The notes: generated by a model not told the origin, from the letters alone. Counted from the first letter of the stretch, positions 48,288 through 57,550 are shown. The stretch: 64,000 bases of DNA from Austwickia sp. (GCA_016699675.1 CP064985.1:310001-374000), one strand, 5' to 3'. Translations and numbers: made by a program.

Positions 48288-49226
48288 ATGAGTCAACCGG
48301 ACGTCGTCATCGGAATTCCCACGTTCCGAAGACACCTCCAGCTCGGGGCCCTGTTGCGCTCCCTGAGCGCCGAGATCAACAGTCACCGCGTGGCAGCCAT
48401 CTTGGTGGCGGACAACGATTGCGACGCCACGACGGCCGCGGCCGTGGCCGACGACGCGGTTGGCCTCCCCCCCGTGCAGGTGCTTGGCGTCCCGGAGCGT
48501 GGGCTGTCGCAGGTCCGGAATGCGCTGCTGACGGCGACGTACGATGTCGCGCCCGACTGGCGCTGGCTGATCATGTTGGACGACGACGGCCTGGTTCTGC
48601 CGGGGTGGTTCGCCGCGCTGATCGACACTGCGGAGCGCTTCGACGCGGACCTCGCGGGGGGCCCGGTGCTGGGCCAGCTTCCGCCGGGCAGCTCCCGCCT
48701 CGCGCGCAACAGCATCTACGGCGGCCGTCCGCGATTCCCCACCGGCCCCGTGTCGTGTCTCAACTGCACCCAGAACATCGTCATCGCGCGGCGCATCGCC
48801 GATCGGCTGGGGCCGCCCTGGTTCCGCCCTGACCTGGGCCTCGTGGGCAGTGAGGACTACGAATTCTTCCGCCGCGTCGGGGCGGCCGGCGGCCGGCTGA
48901 TCTGGTGCGACGACGCGTGCATCAACGAGCCGACCCCCGGTCACCGGCTGACGACCCCGTCGATTCTGAAGCGGGCCTTCTACTCGAACGTCGTCAACGG
49001 CGGCGTCGACGCGGAGTACGGCCTGCATCCGTCGGTACGGGGCTACGTGCTGCCGCTGGGCCGGCGTCTCGCGCGCGAGATGTGTGCCGGGGTGGCCCGC
49101 CGGGACCTCGATCGGCTGACCCGCACCGGCATCGAGGCGGTGGCCATGGCCGGGCGGGCCACCGGCCTGGCCCGGTCTCGACGGCGTGGCCCCGGCGCTC
49201 GCTTGGCCCCCCCGCGGGACGTCTGA
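48288..49226 (+). CDS. Family 2 glycosyltransferase
   Basis: 312 aa. VVIGIPTFRRHLQLGALLRS, VAAILVADNDCDA, WRWLIMLDDDGLVLPGWFAA (DDD metal motif) and LVGSEDYEFFRRVGAAGGR fit GT2 enzymes, with a Cys pair (SCLNCTQNIVIAR) in the mid part. GAGGAGGG precedes the ATG at 48288. It ends before a strong hairpin shared with ecm. Confidence 0.9.
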   Translation: MSQPDVVIGIPTFRRHLQLGALLRSLSAEINSHRVAAILVADNDCDATTAAAVADDAVGLPPVQVLGVPERGLSQVRNALLTATYDVAPDWRWLIMLDDDGLVLPGWFAALIDTAERFDADLAGGPVLGQLPPGSSRLARNSIYGGRPRFPTGPVSCLNCTQNIVIARRIADRLGPPWFRPDLGLVGSEDYEFFRRVGAAGGRLIWCDDACINEPTPGHRLTTPSILKRAFYSNVVNGGVDAEYGLHPSVRGYVLPLGRRLAREMCAGVARRDLDRLTRTGIEAVAMAGRATGLARSRRRGPGARLAPPRDV

Positions 49227-49228
49227 CC

Positions 49229-49284
49229 CCGCACCGATCCGGCCCGGACGCCCCGTCAACGGGGCATCCGGGCCGGATCGGTGC
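49229..49284. terminator. Bidirectional terminator
   Basis: A 25-bp stem (49229-49253 with 49260-49284, one mismatch) around GTCAAC lies between the convergent GT2 and ecm genes. Confidence 0.85.
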
Positions 49285-49310
49285 GCGACTGCCGTCGTGC
49301 GCCGCAGGAC

Positions 49311-51368
49311 TCAGACGGTCGCCTCGGCCAGCTTCGCGAGGCCGTGGCTGGCCCGGATCGCGTCGACGATCTGGCCCATCGCCTCGGTCAGGTCGTGGTC
49401 CTTGGGCGTGAACACGACGGCCACCCCGGCGTCGCGCAGCTTGCGCGCGTCGCTGTCCGGGATGATCCCGCCCACGATGACCGGGACGTCGGCGGCGCCG
49501 GCCTCCTGCAGCCCGCGCAGGATGTCCGGGACCAGCTCCATGTGCGATCCGGAGAGGATCGAGATGCCGACCGCGTGCACGTCCTCGGCCACGGCGGCCG
49601 CGACGATCTCGCCCGGCGTCAGGCGAATCCCCTGGTAGACGACCTCGAAGCCGCAGTCCCGGGCGCGCACGGCGACCTGCTCGGCGCCGTTGGAGTGACC
49701 GTCCAGGCCCGGCTTGCCGACGAGGAAGCGCAGCCGCGCGCCGAGCTCGTCGCCCGTTCGCTGGACCTGAGCGCGCACGCGCTCCAGCGCCGACCCGGCC
49801 GGGGCCTCGCCGACGCCGACCGAACCGGTGACCCCGGTCGGGGCCCGGAACTCGCCGAAGACCTCGCGCAGCGCGGCGGCCCACTCCCCCGTCGTGACGC
49901 CGACGCGGGCGCACTGCAGCGAGGCCGCCATGAGGTTCTTGCCGGGGTCGGCCGCGTCGGCCTTCAGCGCGGCCAGCGCCTTCTCGGCGTTCTCCTTGGC
50001 CGCGGGGTCGGCGTCTCGTTCGTCGCGCCACTTCTTCACGGCCGCGGCGGCCGCCGCCTCCACCTTCGGGTCCACGGTCTGGATCGCGGTGTCGAGGTCG
50101 GCCGTGAGCGGGCTCGGCTCGGTGGTCGTGAACTTGTTGATGCCCACCACGATGTCCTCGCCGGACTCGATGCGCTGGCGCCGCAGCGCGTGGCTGGCGA
50201 CCAGCGCCTGCTTCATGTAGCCGTTCTCGACGGCCACGACCGCGCCGCCCATCTCCTCGATCTTGGCCATCTCGGCCTTGGCGCCCGCGACGATCTCGGC
50301 GACCTTGGCCTCGATGACCGAGCTGCCATCGAAGATGTCCTCGTATTCCAGCAGGTCGGACTCGAACGCCAACACCTGCTGCAGCCGCAGGCTCCACTGC
50401 TGGTCCCAGGGCCGGGGCAGGCCGAGGGCCTCGTTCCACGCAGGGAGCTGGACCGCGCGGGCCCGCGCGTCCTTGGACAGCGTGACGGCGAGCATCTCCA
50501 ACACGATGCGCTGGACGTTGTTCTCGGGCTGGCTCTCGGTGAGGCCCAACGAGTTGACCTGTACGCCGTAGCGGAACCGCCGGTGCTTCGGGTCGGCGAC
50601 GCCGTACCGCTCCTCCGTGAGTTCGTCCCACAGCCGCACGAACGCGCGCATCTTGCACATCTCTTCGACGAACCGCACGCCGGCGTTGACGAAGAAACTG
50701 ATCCGGGCGACGACGTCGCCGAACTTCTCCTGCGACACCTGTCCGGAGTCGCGCACCGCGTCCAGCACCTGGATCGCGGTCGCCATGGCGAACGCGACCT
50801 CCTGCACCGGCGTCGCGCCCGCCTCCTGCAGGTGATAGCTGCAGATGTTGACGGGGTTCCACTTCGGCATGCGCGAGACGGTGTAGGCGATCGTGTCGAC
50901 GGTCAACCGCAGGCTCGGCGCCGGCGGGAACACGTGGGTTCCCCGGGACAGGTATTCCTTGATGATGTCGTTCTGCGTCGTGCCGGCGAGCTTGGCGACG
51001 TCGGCCTCGATGTCCTCCGCGCCGGCCCCGCGCTCCTTCGCCTGCTCCTCGGCCACGACCTCGTAGAGGCTCAGCAGCCACATAGCGGTGGCGTTGATCG
51101 TCATCGAGGTGTTCATCTCGGCCAGCGGAATGTCCTTGAACAGGGCCCGCATGTCCCCGATGTGGCTGATCGGGACGCCGACCTTGCCCACCTCGCCGCG
51201 CGCCAGCTCATGGTCCGGGTCGTAGCCCGTCTGTGTCGGCAGGTCGAAGGCGACCGAGAGACCCGTCTGGCCCTTGGCGAGATTGCGGCGGTAGAGCTCG
51301 TTGCTCGCGGCGGCGCTGGAGTGCCCCGCGTACGTGCGCATCACCCACGGCTTGCTTCGTTCACCCAT
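49311..51368 (-). CDS. ecm: Ethylmalonyl-CoA mutase / MeaA-like B12-dependent mutase
   Basis: 685 aa, one chain with both the TIM barrel and the cobalamin domain. WVMRTYAGHSSAAASNELYR, AKGQTGLSVAFDLPTQTGYD and MNTSMTINATAMWLL match MeaA/Ecm. The B12 domain shows GKPGLDGHSNGAEQ (DxHxxG) and VGISILSGSHM. Tyr (RTYAGHS) and Arg (KEYLSRGTH) occupy the positions that bind the free carboxylate in methylmalonyl-CoA mutase, consistent with a dicarboxylic acyl-CoA substrate. It turns (2R)-ethylmalonyl-CoA into methylsuccinyl-CoA in the ethylmalonyl-CoA pathway. The ATG at 51368 fits the family N terminus; an in-frame GTG at 51428 is an alternative. Confidence 0.88.
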   Translation of the reverse strand: MGERSKPWVMRTYAGHSSAAASNELYRRNLAKGQTGLSVAFDLPTQTGYDPDHELARGEVGKVGVPISHIGDMRALFKDIPLAEMNTSMTINATAMWLLSLYEVVAEEQAKERGAGAEDIEADVAKLAGTTQNDIIKEYLSRGTHVFPPAPSLRLTVDTIAYTVSRMPKWNPVNICSYHLQEAGATPVQEVAFAMATAIQVLDAVRDSGQVSQEKFGDVVARISFFVNAGVRFVEEMCKMRAFVRLWDELTEERYGVADPKHRRFRYGVQVNSLGLTESQPENNVQRIVLEMLAVTLSKDARARAVQLPAWNEALGLPRPWDQQWSLRLQQVLAFESDLLEYEDIFDGSSVIEAKVAEIVAGAKAEMAKIEEMGGAVVAVENGYMKQALVASHALRRQRIESGEDIVVGINKFTTTEPSPLTADLDTAIQTVDPKVEAAAAAAVKKWRDERDADPAAKENAEKALAALKADAADPGKNLMAASLQCARVGVTTGEWAAALREVFGEFRAPTGVTGSVGVGEAPAGSALERVRAQVQRTGDELGARLRFLVGKPGLDGHSNGAEQVAVRARDCGFEVVYQGIRLTPGEIVAAAVAEDVHAVGISILSGSHMELVPDILRGLQEAGAADVPVIVGGIIPDSDARKLRDAGVAVVFTPKDHDLTEAMGQIVDAIRASHGLAKLAEATV

Positions 51369-51487
51369 GAGCGGAAGGTATCCGACCTGGGCTTTCCCCG
51401 CGGCGTTAGCGCCGGTGAATGTGCTCACAGCGGGCCGAACTTCGCCCAGCGGCGCGGCCTCGTCGGCACCGTGCCAGGATCGAGGGC

Positions 51488-52114
51488 ATGGTCAACATCA
51501 CGCGGGTCTACACGAAGACGGGCGACGACGGGAGCACGGCGCTGGGGGACTTCAGCCGAACCCGGAAGACCGACGTGCGGCTCGCGGCGTACGCCGACTG
51601 CAACGAGGCCAACGCCGCCATCGGCATCGCGGTGGCCGCCGGCGGGCTGCGCGACGACGTGCGGACCACGTTGATCCGCATCCAGAACGACCTCTTCGAC
51701 GTCGGCGCCGACCTGTGCAATCCCCTGGCGACCAGCTACGAGTACGAGCCGCTCCGGGTGAAGGAGGAGTGGGTCGCCGAGCTGGAGGCCGACTGCGACC
51801 ACTACAACGCGATGACGGAGAAGCTGCGCAGCTTCATCCTCCCCGGCGGCACGCCCGGATCGGCGTACCTTCATCTGGCCTGCACGATCGTACGGCGAGG
51901 CGAGCGCGCGACCTGGGCCGCGATCGAGGCCTACGGCACCGAGCCGGCGGCGGAGGGATCCGAGCGTCCGGGCGGGATCAACCCGACCACCGCCACCTAC
52001 CTCAACCGGCTCTCCGACCTGCTCTTCGTCCTCGCCCGGGTGGCGAACATCGACGCGGGCGGAGACGTGCTCTGGCAGCCCGGCGGGGGCCGCACGCAGG
52101 CGCCCCAGGGTTGA
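51488..52114 (+). CDS. pduO: PduO-type ATP:cob(I)alamin adenosyltransferase
   Basis: 208 aa. TRVYTKTGDDGSTALGDFSR (ATP loop), FILPGGTPGSAYLH and IVRRGERATW are the classic PduO signatures; it makes adenosylcobalamin. Its divergence from the Ecm gene, 119 bp apart, links cofactor and enzyme. In many actinobacteria this gene lies between atpC-DUF2550 and nucS. Confidence 0.93.
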   Translation: MVNITRVYTKTGDDGSTALGDFSRTRKTDVRLAAYADCNEANAAIGIAVAAGGLRDDVRTTLIRIQNDLFDVGADLCNPLATSYEYEPLRVKEEWVAELEADCDHYNAMTEKLRSFILPGGTPGSAYLHLACTIVRRGERATWAAIEAYGTEPAAEGSERPGGINPTTATYLNRLSDLLFVLARVANIDAGGDVLWQPGGGRTQAPQG

Positions 52115-52145
52115 TCAGGGCTGGTCACCGCCGCGGCGCCGGCCG

Positions 52146-52589
52146 TTACCAGTCGACCGGTCGGCGCTCCGGCGGTGTCGCCTCGAGCCAGGCGCGCAGG
52201 GCGGTGTAGGGATCGGACCCCAGGGCGAGTTCCACCCTGCGCGGGCCGCGGCTCACGGGGGTCCCCTCCAGGAAGGCGTGCACCGTGCCGGCCTCGAGCC
52301 GCTGGCCGGGCGCCAGCTCGGCCAAGCTCCCGAGGTCGAGGCCCTGCCGATCCCAGCAATACGCGGGACGCAGCGTCACGCCGAGCAGCGGGATCCAGGC
52401 GATCGAGGCGTCGTCGAACCGCAGCAACCCCGCCCGCCAATGCGCGGTGGCCGCGGGACGCAGGTCGCACAGCATCGGGTCGCCCCCGCGAGCGAGGAGG
52501 CGGCGCCGGGCAAAGATGAACGCGAGCGCGAGCAGCGCCGCAGCGAGGCAGGCGCCAGCCACGATCTCAGCCGTGACCAGCACCGACAC
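52146..52589 (-). CDS. DUF2550 membrane protein
   Basis: 147 aa with one N-terminal membrane segment (IVAGACLAAALLALAFIFARR) and a cytoplasmic domain of about 115 residues (WRAGLLRFDDASIAWIPLLG, then ERRPVDW at the end). It matches the small protein that follows atpC in many actinobacteria; its function is unknown. It starts 3 bp after the atpC stop, so it is cotranscribed. Confidence 0.85.
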   Translation of the reverse strand: MSVLVTAEIVAGACLAAALLALAFIFARRRLLARGGDPMLCDLRPAATAHWRAGLLRFDDASIAWIPLLGVTLRPAYCWDRQGLDLGSLAELAPGQRLEAGTVHAFLEGTPVSRGPRRVELALGSDPYTALRAWLEATPPERRPVDW

Positions 52590-52592
52590 GAA

Positions 52593-52868
52593 TCAACCTC
52601 GGGCAGGCGTGGAGGCCGTGGTCACCGTCTCGGCGACGATCCGCACGTTGTTCTCATCGACGGCGAGGAATCCCCCGTCGACGTGGGCGGTCTGACGGCC
52701 GCCTTCGGCGTCGATCCGTACGTCGCCCTCCACGAGCACCGTGAGGAGCGGCGCATGTCCGGGCATGATCCCCAGATCGCCCTCGATGCCACGGGCGCTG
52801 ACCATCCGGGCCTCGCCCTCCCAGACCTGACGGTCTGCGGCGACGAGCTCGACATGCAGAGATGCCAC
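52593..52868 (-). CDS. atpC: F1Fo ATP synthase epsilon subunit, separated from the atp operon
   Basis: 91 aa, the short form lacking most of the C-terminal helical arm. LHVELVAADRQVWEGEARMV, EGDLGIMPGHAPLLTVL and GGFLAVDENNVRIVAE are the epsilon beta-sandwich motifs. It is a rotor subunit of the membrane ATP synthase. No atpD or other atp gene lies upstream; instead a 375-bp gap leads to a divergent polysaccharide gene. A full-length epsilon with its usual partner DUF2550 but without atpD indicates a break of the operon or a second copy. Confidence 0.93.
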   Translation of the reverse strand: MASLHVELVAADRQVWEGEARMVSARGIEGDLGIMPGHAPLLTVLVEGDVRIDAEGGRQTAHVDGGFLAVDENNVRIVAETVTTASTPARG

Positions 52869-53243
52869 GGGAGTCCTCCGGTCTGTGGGGCAGGTTTCCC
52901 CCGGAGTCTATCCGAGCGTCGCGCCGCAGATCGCCGCGACGAGATGCGACCCAGTGCACATCGGTGCCGATCCGGGCCCGCCGATCCGGAGGTGGGCCGC
53001 AGCCGCGTCGGAGGTGGGCCTCTGCCGCGTCGGAACCAGGCGGCGCCGCACGGTCGGGTGGGGGACCGAACCCACCAAACCGCTCGCGACGCGCCGGGGC
53101 GGCAGTTGGGCGACAGCGGGCTCGGCGACCCAGAATGAGCATGGCCGAGCGATGGCACGGACGTCCGAGTTTCCTTGCGGGTGACCGGAAATCGGCCACG
53201 GGATGGCAACTGGCATGCCTCCCTAGCAACGGTTAGGAGACTC
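52869..53243. other. 375-bp gap between atpC and the wzz-like gene
   Basis: No gene is supported. It contains two adjacent 22-bp units starting CGGAGGTGGGCC at 52987-53008 and 53009-53030, the divergent starts of atpC and the Wzz-like gene, and AGGAGA before the GTG at 53244. No clear operator or RNA was recognised. Confidence 0.6.
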
Positions 53244-54209
53244 GTGTCCACCACCGACACCGATCAGGGCTCGGCGCTGACCGCCCTACGGCACCATTGG
53301 TTCGCCGCCCTGCTGATCACCCTGCTCGTGACGATCCTCGGCATCGGCGCGGCGACGACGCGCCCGGTCGTCTACACCGGCGAGACGCGCCTCGCCATCG
53401 GCAAGGGCGCTATGAGCGCCCTCAACATCCCCGGCTACCCCACGGCCGCCAAGGAGATGGCCTCGAACTACTCGCGCTGGGTGACCGACCAGGGCACCTC
53501 GGGCATCAAACCCCCACCGGGCACGATCTCGCTGTCCGCCTCCCCCATCCCCGAGTCCTCGATCATCCGCATCGAGGCGAAGGCGACCGATCCGGAGGTG
53601 GCGACGGCGGCAAGCCAGGCCGCCGCGGACGCGTTGATGGCGGAGGTCAACAAGGTGCGCGCCGAGAACAACCCGGCCGAGGTGATGAAGGACATCGTCG
53701 CCCACGCCCCGGACCTGTCCAAGGCCCAGGCCGGGGCCGCCGGCAACCTGGGCAAGTACAACCGCGACCTGGCCAACAAGGCGTCGGCCGAGGTCATCGC
53801 GGCCGACCTGGAGGAGTTCGCCAAGACCGACACGGTGCGAGCCCAGCTGCAGGCGGAGCAGGACGCCCGCCTCGACAAGTACCGCCGCCTGGTGAGCCAG
53901 AACTCCACGGAGGCCGATCTGCGCTCCACCGGCCAGGGCGCCCAGATCGTCGGGAACGACCGTTCCAGCACCCTCCAGCGTGGGGCCATGCTCGGGTTCG
54001 GAGCGGGCGCCCTGCTGGCGTTGCTCATCGCCTCGGGTCTCGACCGGCGGCGGCGTCGGCGGACGGCCCGCCCGGAGCCCGCGCCGAGCCCGCATCGCGA
54101 GGGCGGACCGGCCCCCGATCGAGCCGTGAACACCGACCGGCGCGGCCGCCTGGGCCGGGCCCGCAAGGCGCCGGCCGAGACGGTCGCAGACAGCGCCCAG
54201 CACCCGTGA
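53244..54209 (+). CDS. Wzz-like polysaccharide chain-length/co-polymerase membrane protein
   Basis: 321 aa. It has two membrane segments, near residues 19-40 (ALLITLLVTILGIGAATT) and about 250-268 (GAMLGFGAGALLALLIASGL), enclosing an exported alpha-helical domain, the layout of Wzz/CapA-type proteins. The basic C-terminal tail is cytoplasmic. GTG at 53244 follows AGGAGA. It overlaps the polymerase gene by GTGA. It should control polymer length with that Wzy-like neighbour. Confidence 0.78.
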   Translation: MSTTDTDQGSALTALRHHWFAALLITLLVTILGIGAATTRPVVYTGETRLAIGKGAMSALNIPGYPTAAKEMASNYSRWVTDQGTSGIKPPPGTISLSASPIPESSIIRIEAKATDPEVATAASQAAADALMAEVNKVRAENNPAEVMKDIVAHAPDLSKAQAGAAGNLGKYNRDLANKASAEVIAADLEEFAKTDTVRAQLQAEQDARLDKYRRLVSQNSTEADLRSTGQGAQIVGNDRSSTLQRGAMLGFGAGALLALLIASGLDRRRRRRTARPEPAPSPHREGGPAPDRAVNTDRRGRLGRARKAPAETVADSAQHP

Positions 54210-55543
54210 CCGGCCGAGGGGCCGTGCCCGCCTACGTGTGGTGCCTGCTCATCGGCCTGGCCTGCAACCTCGTCAACGGCAACAGCCAACAGCTCCGGCT
54301 GCCGGTCAGCCCGGATCGCCTGTTCATCCCGCTGGCCTTCCTGCTGCTCCTGCTCGACGGTCGGCGCGGGCGCCTGCGCTGGCACGGCGTGCACACGCTC
54401 ATGCTCGCCCTGGTCGCCTGGACCGTCGGGTCGATGATGTGGCACGGCAACCTGTTCCAGGTGGTGCCGCTGTTCGCGCTGGCCGATCGCATGGTGATCC
54501 CGATGCTCCTCTTCGTCACGGCGCCGCTCTTCTTCGACCGGCCGAGCCACCGCGACCTCCTGCTCAAGACGTTGACGCTGATCGGGGTCTACCTCGGCCT
54601 GACAGGGATCCTCGAGATGGCCGCGCCCGACTTCGTCGTCCCGGGCTACATCACCGACCCAGAGGTGGGCCTCGGCTACGGCCGCGCCCGGGGCCCGTTC
54701 GTCGCCAGCGACGCGATGGGCCTCTCCGCCGCGATCTGCGCCTTCGCGGCGATGCTGCTGCTTGCTCGAGTGCGCACCTCGGGATGGCGGCTCCTCGCGA
54801 TGGTCGCCGCGGGCGCGGGCCTGACGACGACGGCCCTCAGCCTGACCCGGGCCACGTGGTTCGGCGCCGGCGCCGGGTTGCTCATCGGGGGCCTGCTCAT
54901 TCCGCGGCTGCGGCGCTGGATCCCCGCGGCCTTCGCCGCCATCGCGGGCGTCGCCGTCGTGGCCCTGGTGGCCATCCCCGGCGTCGCCGATCTCTTCGCC
55001 AGTCGCCTCGGCGACCAGAACTCCGTGGACGACCGGCTCGGCAGCAATGCGGCCGCTCTCGCGCTGCTGCACGACCTGCCGTGGACCGGGATCGGCTGGC
55101 GCCGGTTCTATCCCGACGGCGCGGAGTGGTTCCGCATCTCCGACGACTTCGCCATGAACAACGTCGTCATCGAGATCCACAACGTGCTCCTGTCCCGGGC
55201 CGCGGAGCTCGGCATTCCCGCTGCCGCCGCATACCTGCTGATCTGGGTCTTCGGGCCGGGACGCAGCATGGTCGGCAGGGCGCGCGGCGACCTCTTCGGC
55301 TGGCGGGCGCTCGGCGCCGCCGCGTTCGTCGCCTGGGTGGTGACGGGGCTGTTGGGTCCGCTCGCGCTGCCGTTCCCCAACTACGTCGCCTGGCTGCTGG
55401 CGGGGGTGGCCGCCTACCCCTGGGCGGTGGCCGACCCGACCGCCGCCGGGCTCGGCGAGACGACCGCATCGCCGGGAGCGGCCGGGCCGGCTCGGGTCGG
55501 CGCCGCGATCACCGAGCCGGCTTGCCCCAGTCCTTCTCGATGA
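54206..55543 (+). CDS. O-antigen polymerase/ligase-like membrane protein (Wzy/WaaL type)
   Basis: 445 aa, about ten membrane segments with a large extracytoplasmic loop before the last segments (TGIGWRRFYPDG, AMNNVVIEIHNVLLSRAAEL); the HNVLL segment is typical of the Wzy_C/O-antigen ligase family. The start is GTG at 54206, overlapping wzz as GTGA. It joins repeat units outside the membrane. Its 3' end runs 35 bp into the opposing secreted-protein gene. Confidence 0.82.
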   Translation: MTGRGAVPAYVWCLLIGLACNLVNGNSQQLRLPVSPDRLFIPLAFLLLLLDGRRGRLRWHGVHTLMLALVAWTVGSMMWHGNLFQVVPLFALADRMVIPMLLFVTAPLFFDRPSHRDLLLKTLTLIGVYLGLTGILEMAAPDFVVPGYITDPEVGLGYGRARGPFVASDAMGLSAAICAFAAMLLLARVRTSGWRLLAMVAAGAGLTTTALSLTRATWFGAGAGLLIGGLLIPRLRRWIPAAFAAIAGVAVVALVAIPGVADLFASRLGDQNSVDDRLGSNAAALALLHDLPWTGIGWRRFYPDGAEWFRISDDFAMNNVVIEIHNVLLSRAAELGIPAAAAYLLIWVFGPGRSMVGRARGDLFGWRALGAAAFVAWVVTGLLGPLALPFPNYVAWLLAGVAAYPWAVADPTAAGLGETTASPGAAGPARVGAAITEPACPSPSR

Positions 55544-56663
55544 CCTGGATCTTGTCCCACGGGAATCCGCGCAGGGCCTGATAGGCCTCGCCGCCGTAGC
55601 CGAGCGAGCCCCACGGGTTGGTCCCGGTGCGCTTCTCCCAGCGGCCGCCGGTCTCGGCCATGACGGCGACCGCGCCGCCCTTGTCGCACACGATGAATCC
55701 GTACTTCTGCGCCGCCCGCGCGATCGCCTTGCCGAGCGTGTTCATCGGCAGGCGGTCGACGTCGACCGAGGGGTCGAGGCGCAGCCGCATCCCCTCCTGC
55801 ACGGCCCCCGGATGGCTGCTGTTGCCGTCGTCACGATTCGCCGGATAGCCGTGGCCTGGCGCCGCCTCCATCACGACCAGACCCATCGCGTGGTCGATGC
55901 GAGCCGCCCTCGCCTCCTCCAGGCGCACCATGTAGCCCGCCGTCGCCAGGCCTGCCGCGCCCACGCCGTACGGCGGCTTGTGCTGTCCCTTCGCGGAGCG
56001 GACGCCGTCGATGCGACCACCCCAACAGGCCTGCCACGCGCCGGCGTCGTCCTTGCTGGCGATCCAGAACTCCCACAGCGAGTCCCGGCCCGGGTCGTAG
56101 ACGGCCAGGTGCCCGTCGGAGCCGGGGGCGGGCACGGCGTCGGCCGGGATCGGCACCTGCGAGAAGTACTTGGGCCCGTCGTACAGCCCCGGCGGCGTCG
56201 CCCCCTTCTTCTGGCAGTCGACATACTTCACATCGGTCTTCGGGGTGTCCGCGTCGGCGACGGCGTAGCCCGCCCCGTATTTCGCGACGTTGAGCGCGGC
56301 CACACCGCCCCAGTTCTCGGCGACATTGCGCGCCAGCAGGGCCGTCATGGCGGGACCGCGCGGGTTCACCGGTGCCGACGTGACGTCCGCGGCGAACACG
56401 GAGTCCGGGGCGAACGTCGGGTATGGCCCGAAGTCCGCCGGCAACCCCCCGCGACCGGTCTCGGAGGGACCCGGGGAGGGCGAGCTGGACGGCGGTTCCG
56501 GGCGCGTCGCCCGCTCCAGGGCCACCACGACGCCGCCCGCCAGCACCGCGAGGGCCGCCAGCGCCGCCACGACCTTGCGCGACGGTCCGCGGCGGTGCGC
56601 GGGTGCCGCCTCGGTGGACTCCTCGCGCGCCGCCGGATCCGCGGTCTGCCCCGGAGTGCTCAT
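55509..56663 (-). CDS. Exported protein with an unrecognised C-terminal domain (family member A)
   Basis: 384 aa. An N-terminal basic tail precedes one membrane/signal segment (VVAALAALAVLAGGVVVAL), then a Pro/Ser linker and a domain of about 290 residues. Characteristic motifs: NWGGVAALNVAKYG, YVDCQKKG, VPIPADAVPAPGSDGHLAVY, LWEFWIASKDD, ACWGGRIDGV, RIDHAMGLVV, EGMRLRLDPSVDVD and AAQKYGFIVCDKGGAVAVMA. The protein at 59.8-62.4 kb has the same domain, and a third stub lies at 62.9 kb. It faces the outside, within the polysaccharide block. The domain resembles secreted bacterial proteins of unknown function that I recall; no enzyme activity is claimed. Confidence 0.8.
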   Translation of the reverse strand: MSTPGQTADPAAREESTEAAPAHRRGPSRKVVAALAALAVLAGGVVVALERATRPEPPSSSPSPGPSETGRGGLPADFGPYPTFAPDSVFAADVTSAPVNPRGPAMTALLARNVAENWGGVAALNVAKYGAGYAVADADTPKTDVKYVDCQKKGATPPGLYDGPKYFSQVPIPADAVPAPGSDGHLAVYDPGRDSLWEFWIASKDDAGAWQACWGGRIDGVRSAKGQHKPPYGVGAAGLATAGYMVRLEEARAARIDHAMGLVVMEAAPGHGYPANRDDGNSSHPGAVQEGMRLRLDPSVDVDRLPMNTLGKAIARAAQKYGFIVCDKGGAVAVMAETGGRWEKRTGTNPWGSLGYGGEAYQALRGFPWDKIQVIEKDWGKPAR

Positions 56664-56932
56664 CCGGCCCCCTTCGCAGTCGATGCTGGGCCTTCGCTGG
56701 CCCCAGTGTACGGAGCCGCACTCCCCGACCCCGCCGCGACCCGGCCGGGAAGGGCACGGCGGCAACGGGATTCGCGCCCTGGACGCCCGCGCGATCGGTG
56801 CCCGGTTCCTGCCCCGACGGGGCGCGCCGCGAGGGCCATCCCCCCGGCGGCGGCGATAATGACGGGGCCGGGCGCCGAGTTATCCCTCGCCTGGCGACGC
56901 ACCGCCGCCCCCACCGCAAGAAAGGCCCCCCG

Positions 56933-57550
56933 GTGCCCAGACCCCTGCTGTCCCAGGCCCTGCGCGGCGCCGCCTATGTCGCGTATTACGCGGTCGGCAC
57001 CCACCTTCCCCGCAGTTATGCGCCCGGCGGCGGGCCAGCGGCCCGGCTGCGGGCCCGCGCCGGCCAGCGCCTGCTCGACCACGCCGGACCGGACGTCAAC
57101 ATCGAGCACGGCGCCACGTTCGGCTCGGGCAAGGGCATCAGCCTGGGCGCCCGCTCCGGGCTGGGCGTCGACGCCGAGATCCTCGGGCCGGTCGTCATCG
57201 GCGAGGACGTGATGATGGGTCCGCGCTGCACGATCATCAGCGCCAACCACCGCTTCGATGACGTCACCGTCCCGATGAACCGGCAGGGCTGGAGCGAGGT
57301 CGATCGGCCGGTCGTCATCGAGGACGACGTGTGGATCGGCGCCAACGTCACCATCACCGCCCGCGTGCGCGTGGGTCGCGGGTCGATCCTGGCCGCCGGC
57401 AGCGTCGTGACCAGGGACGTTCCGCCGTACAGCATCGTCGGCGGCGTGCCGGCGCGCGTCCTGAGGTCGCGGTTGCCCGCCGGGGCGGGGGCGGCGCCGC
57501 CCGGCCCCGACGTACCCGGGGCTTGTCGCCCGCAGGGGGGCGACGCGTGA
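56933..57550 (+). CDS. Left-handed beta-helix (hexapeptide) acyltransferase
   Basis: 205 aa. Hexapeptide repeats and the family ending IVGGVPARVLR are visible, with MMGPRCTIISANHRFDD (catalytic His region) and VVIEDDVWIGANVTI, GRGSILAAGSVVTRDVPP. This is the maltose/galactoside O-acetyltransferase-like layout; the likely substrate is a sugar of the surface polymer. GTG at 56933 follows AAAGG. Its stop overlaps the next gene by GTGA. Confidence 0.85.
   Translation: MPRPLLSQALRGAAYVAYYAVGTHLPRSYAPGGGPAARLRARAGQRLLDHAGPDVNIEHGATFGSGKGISLGARSGLGVDAEILGPVVIGEDVMMGPRCTIISANHRFDDVTVPMNRQGWSEVDRPVVIEDDVWIGANVTITARVRVGRGSILAAGSVVTRDVPPYSIVGGVPARVLRSRLPAGAGAAPPGPDVPGACRPQGGDA

Noticed and set aside
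51369..51487. Cobalamin riboswitch between ecm and pduO
   Set aside because: The divergent gap is only 119 bp and shows no B12-box-like sequence.
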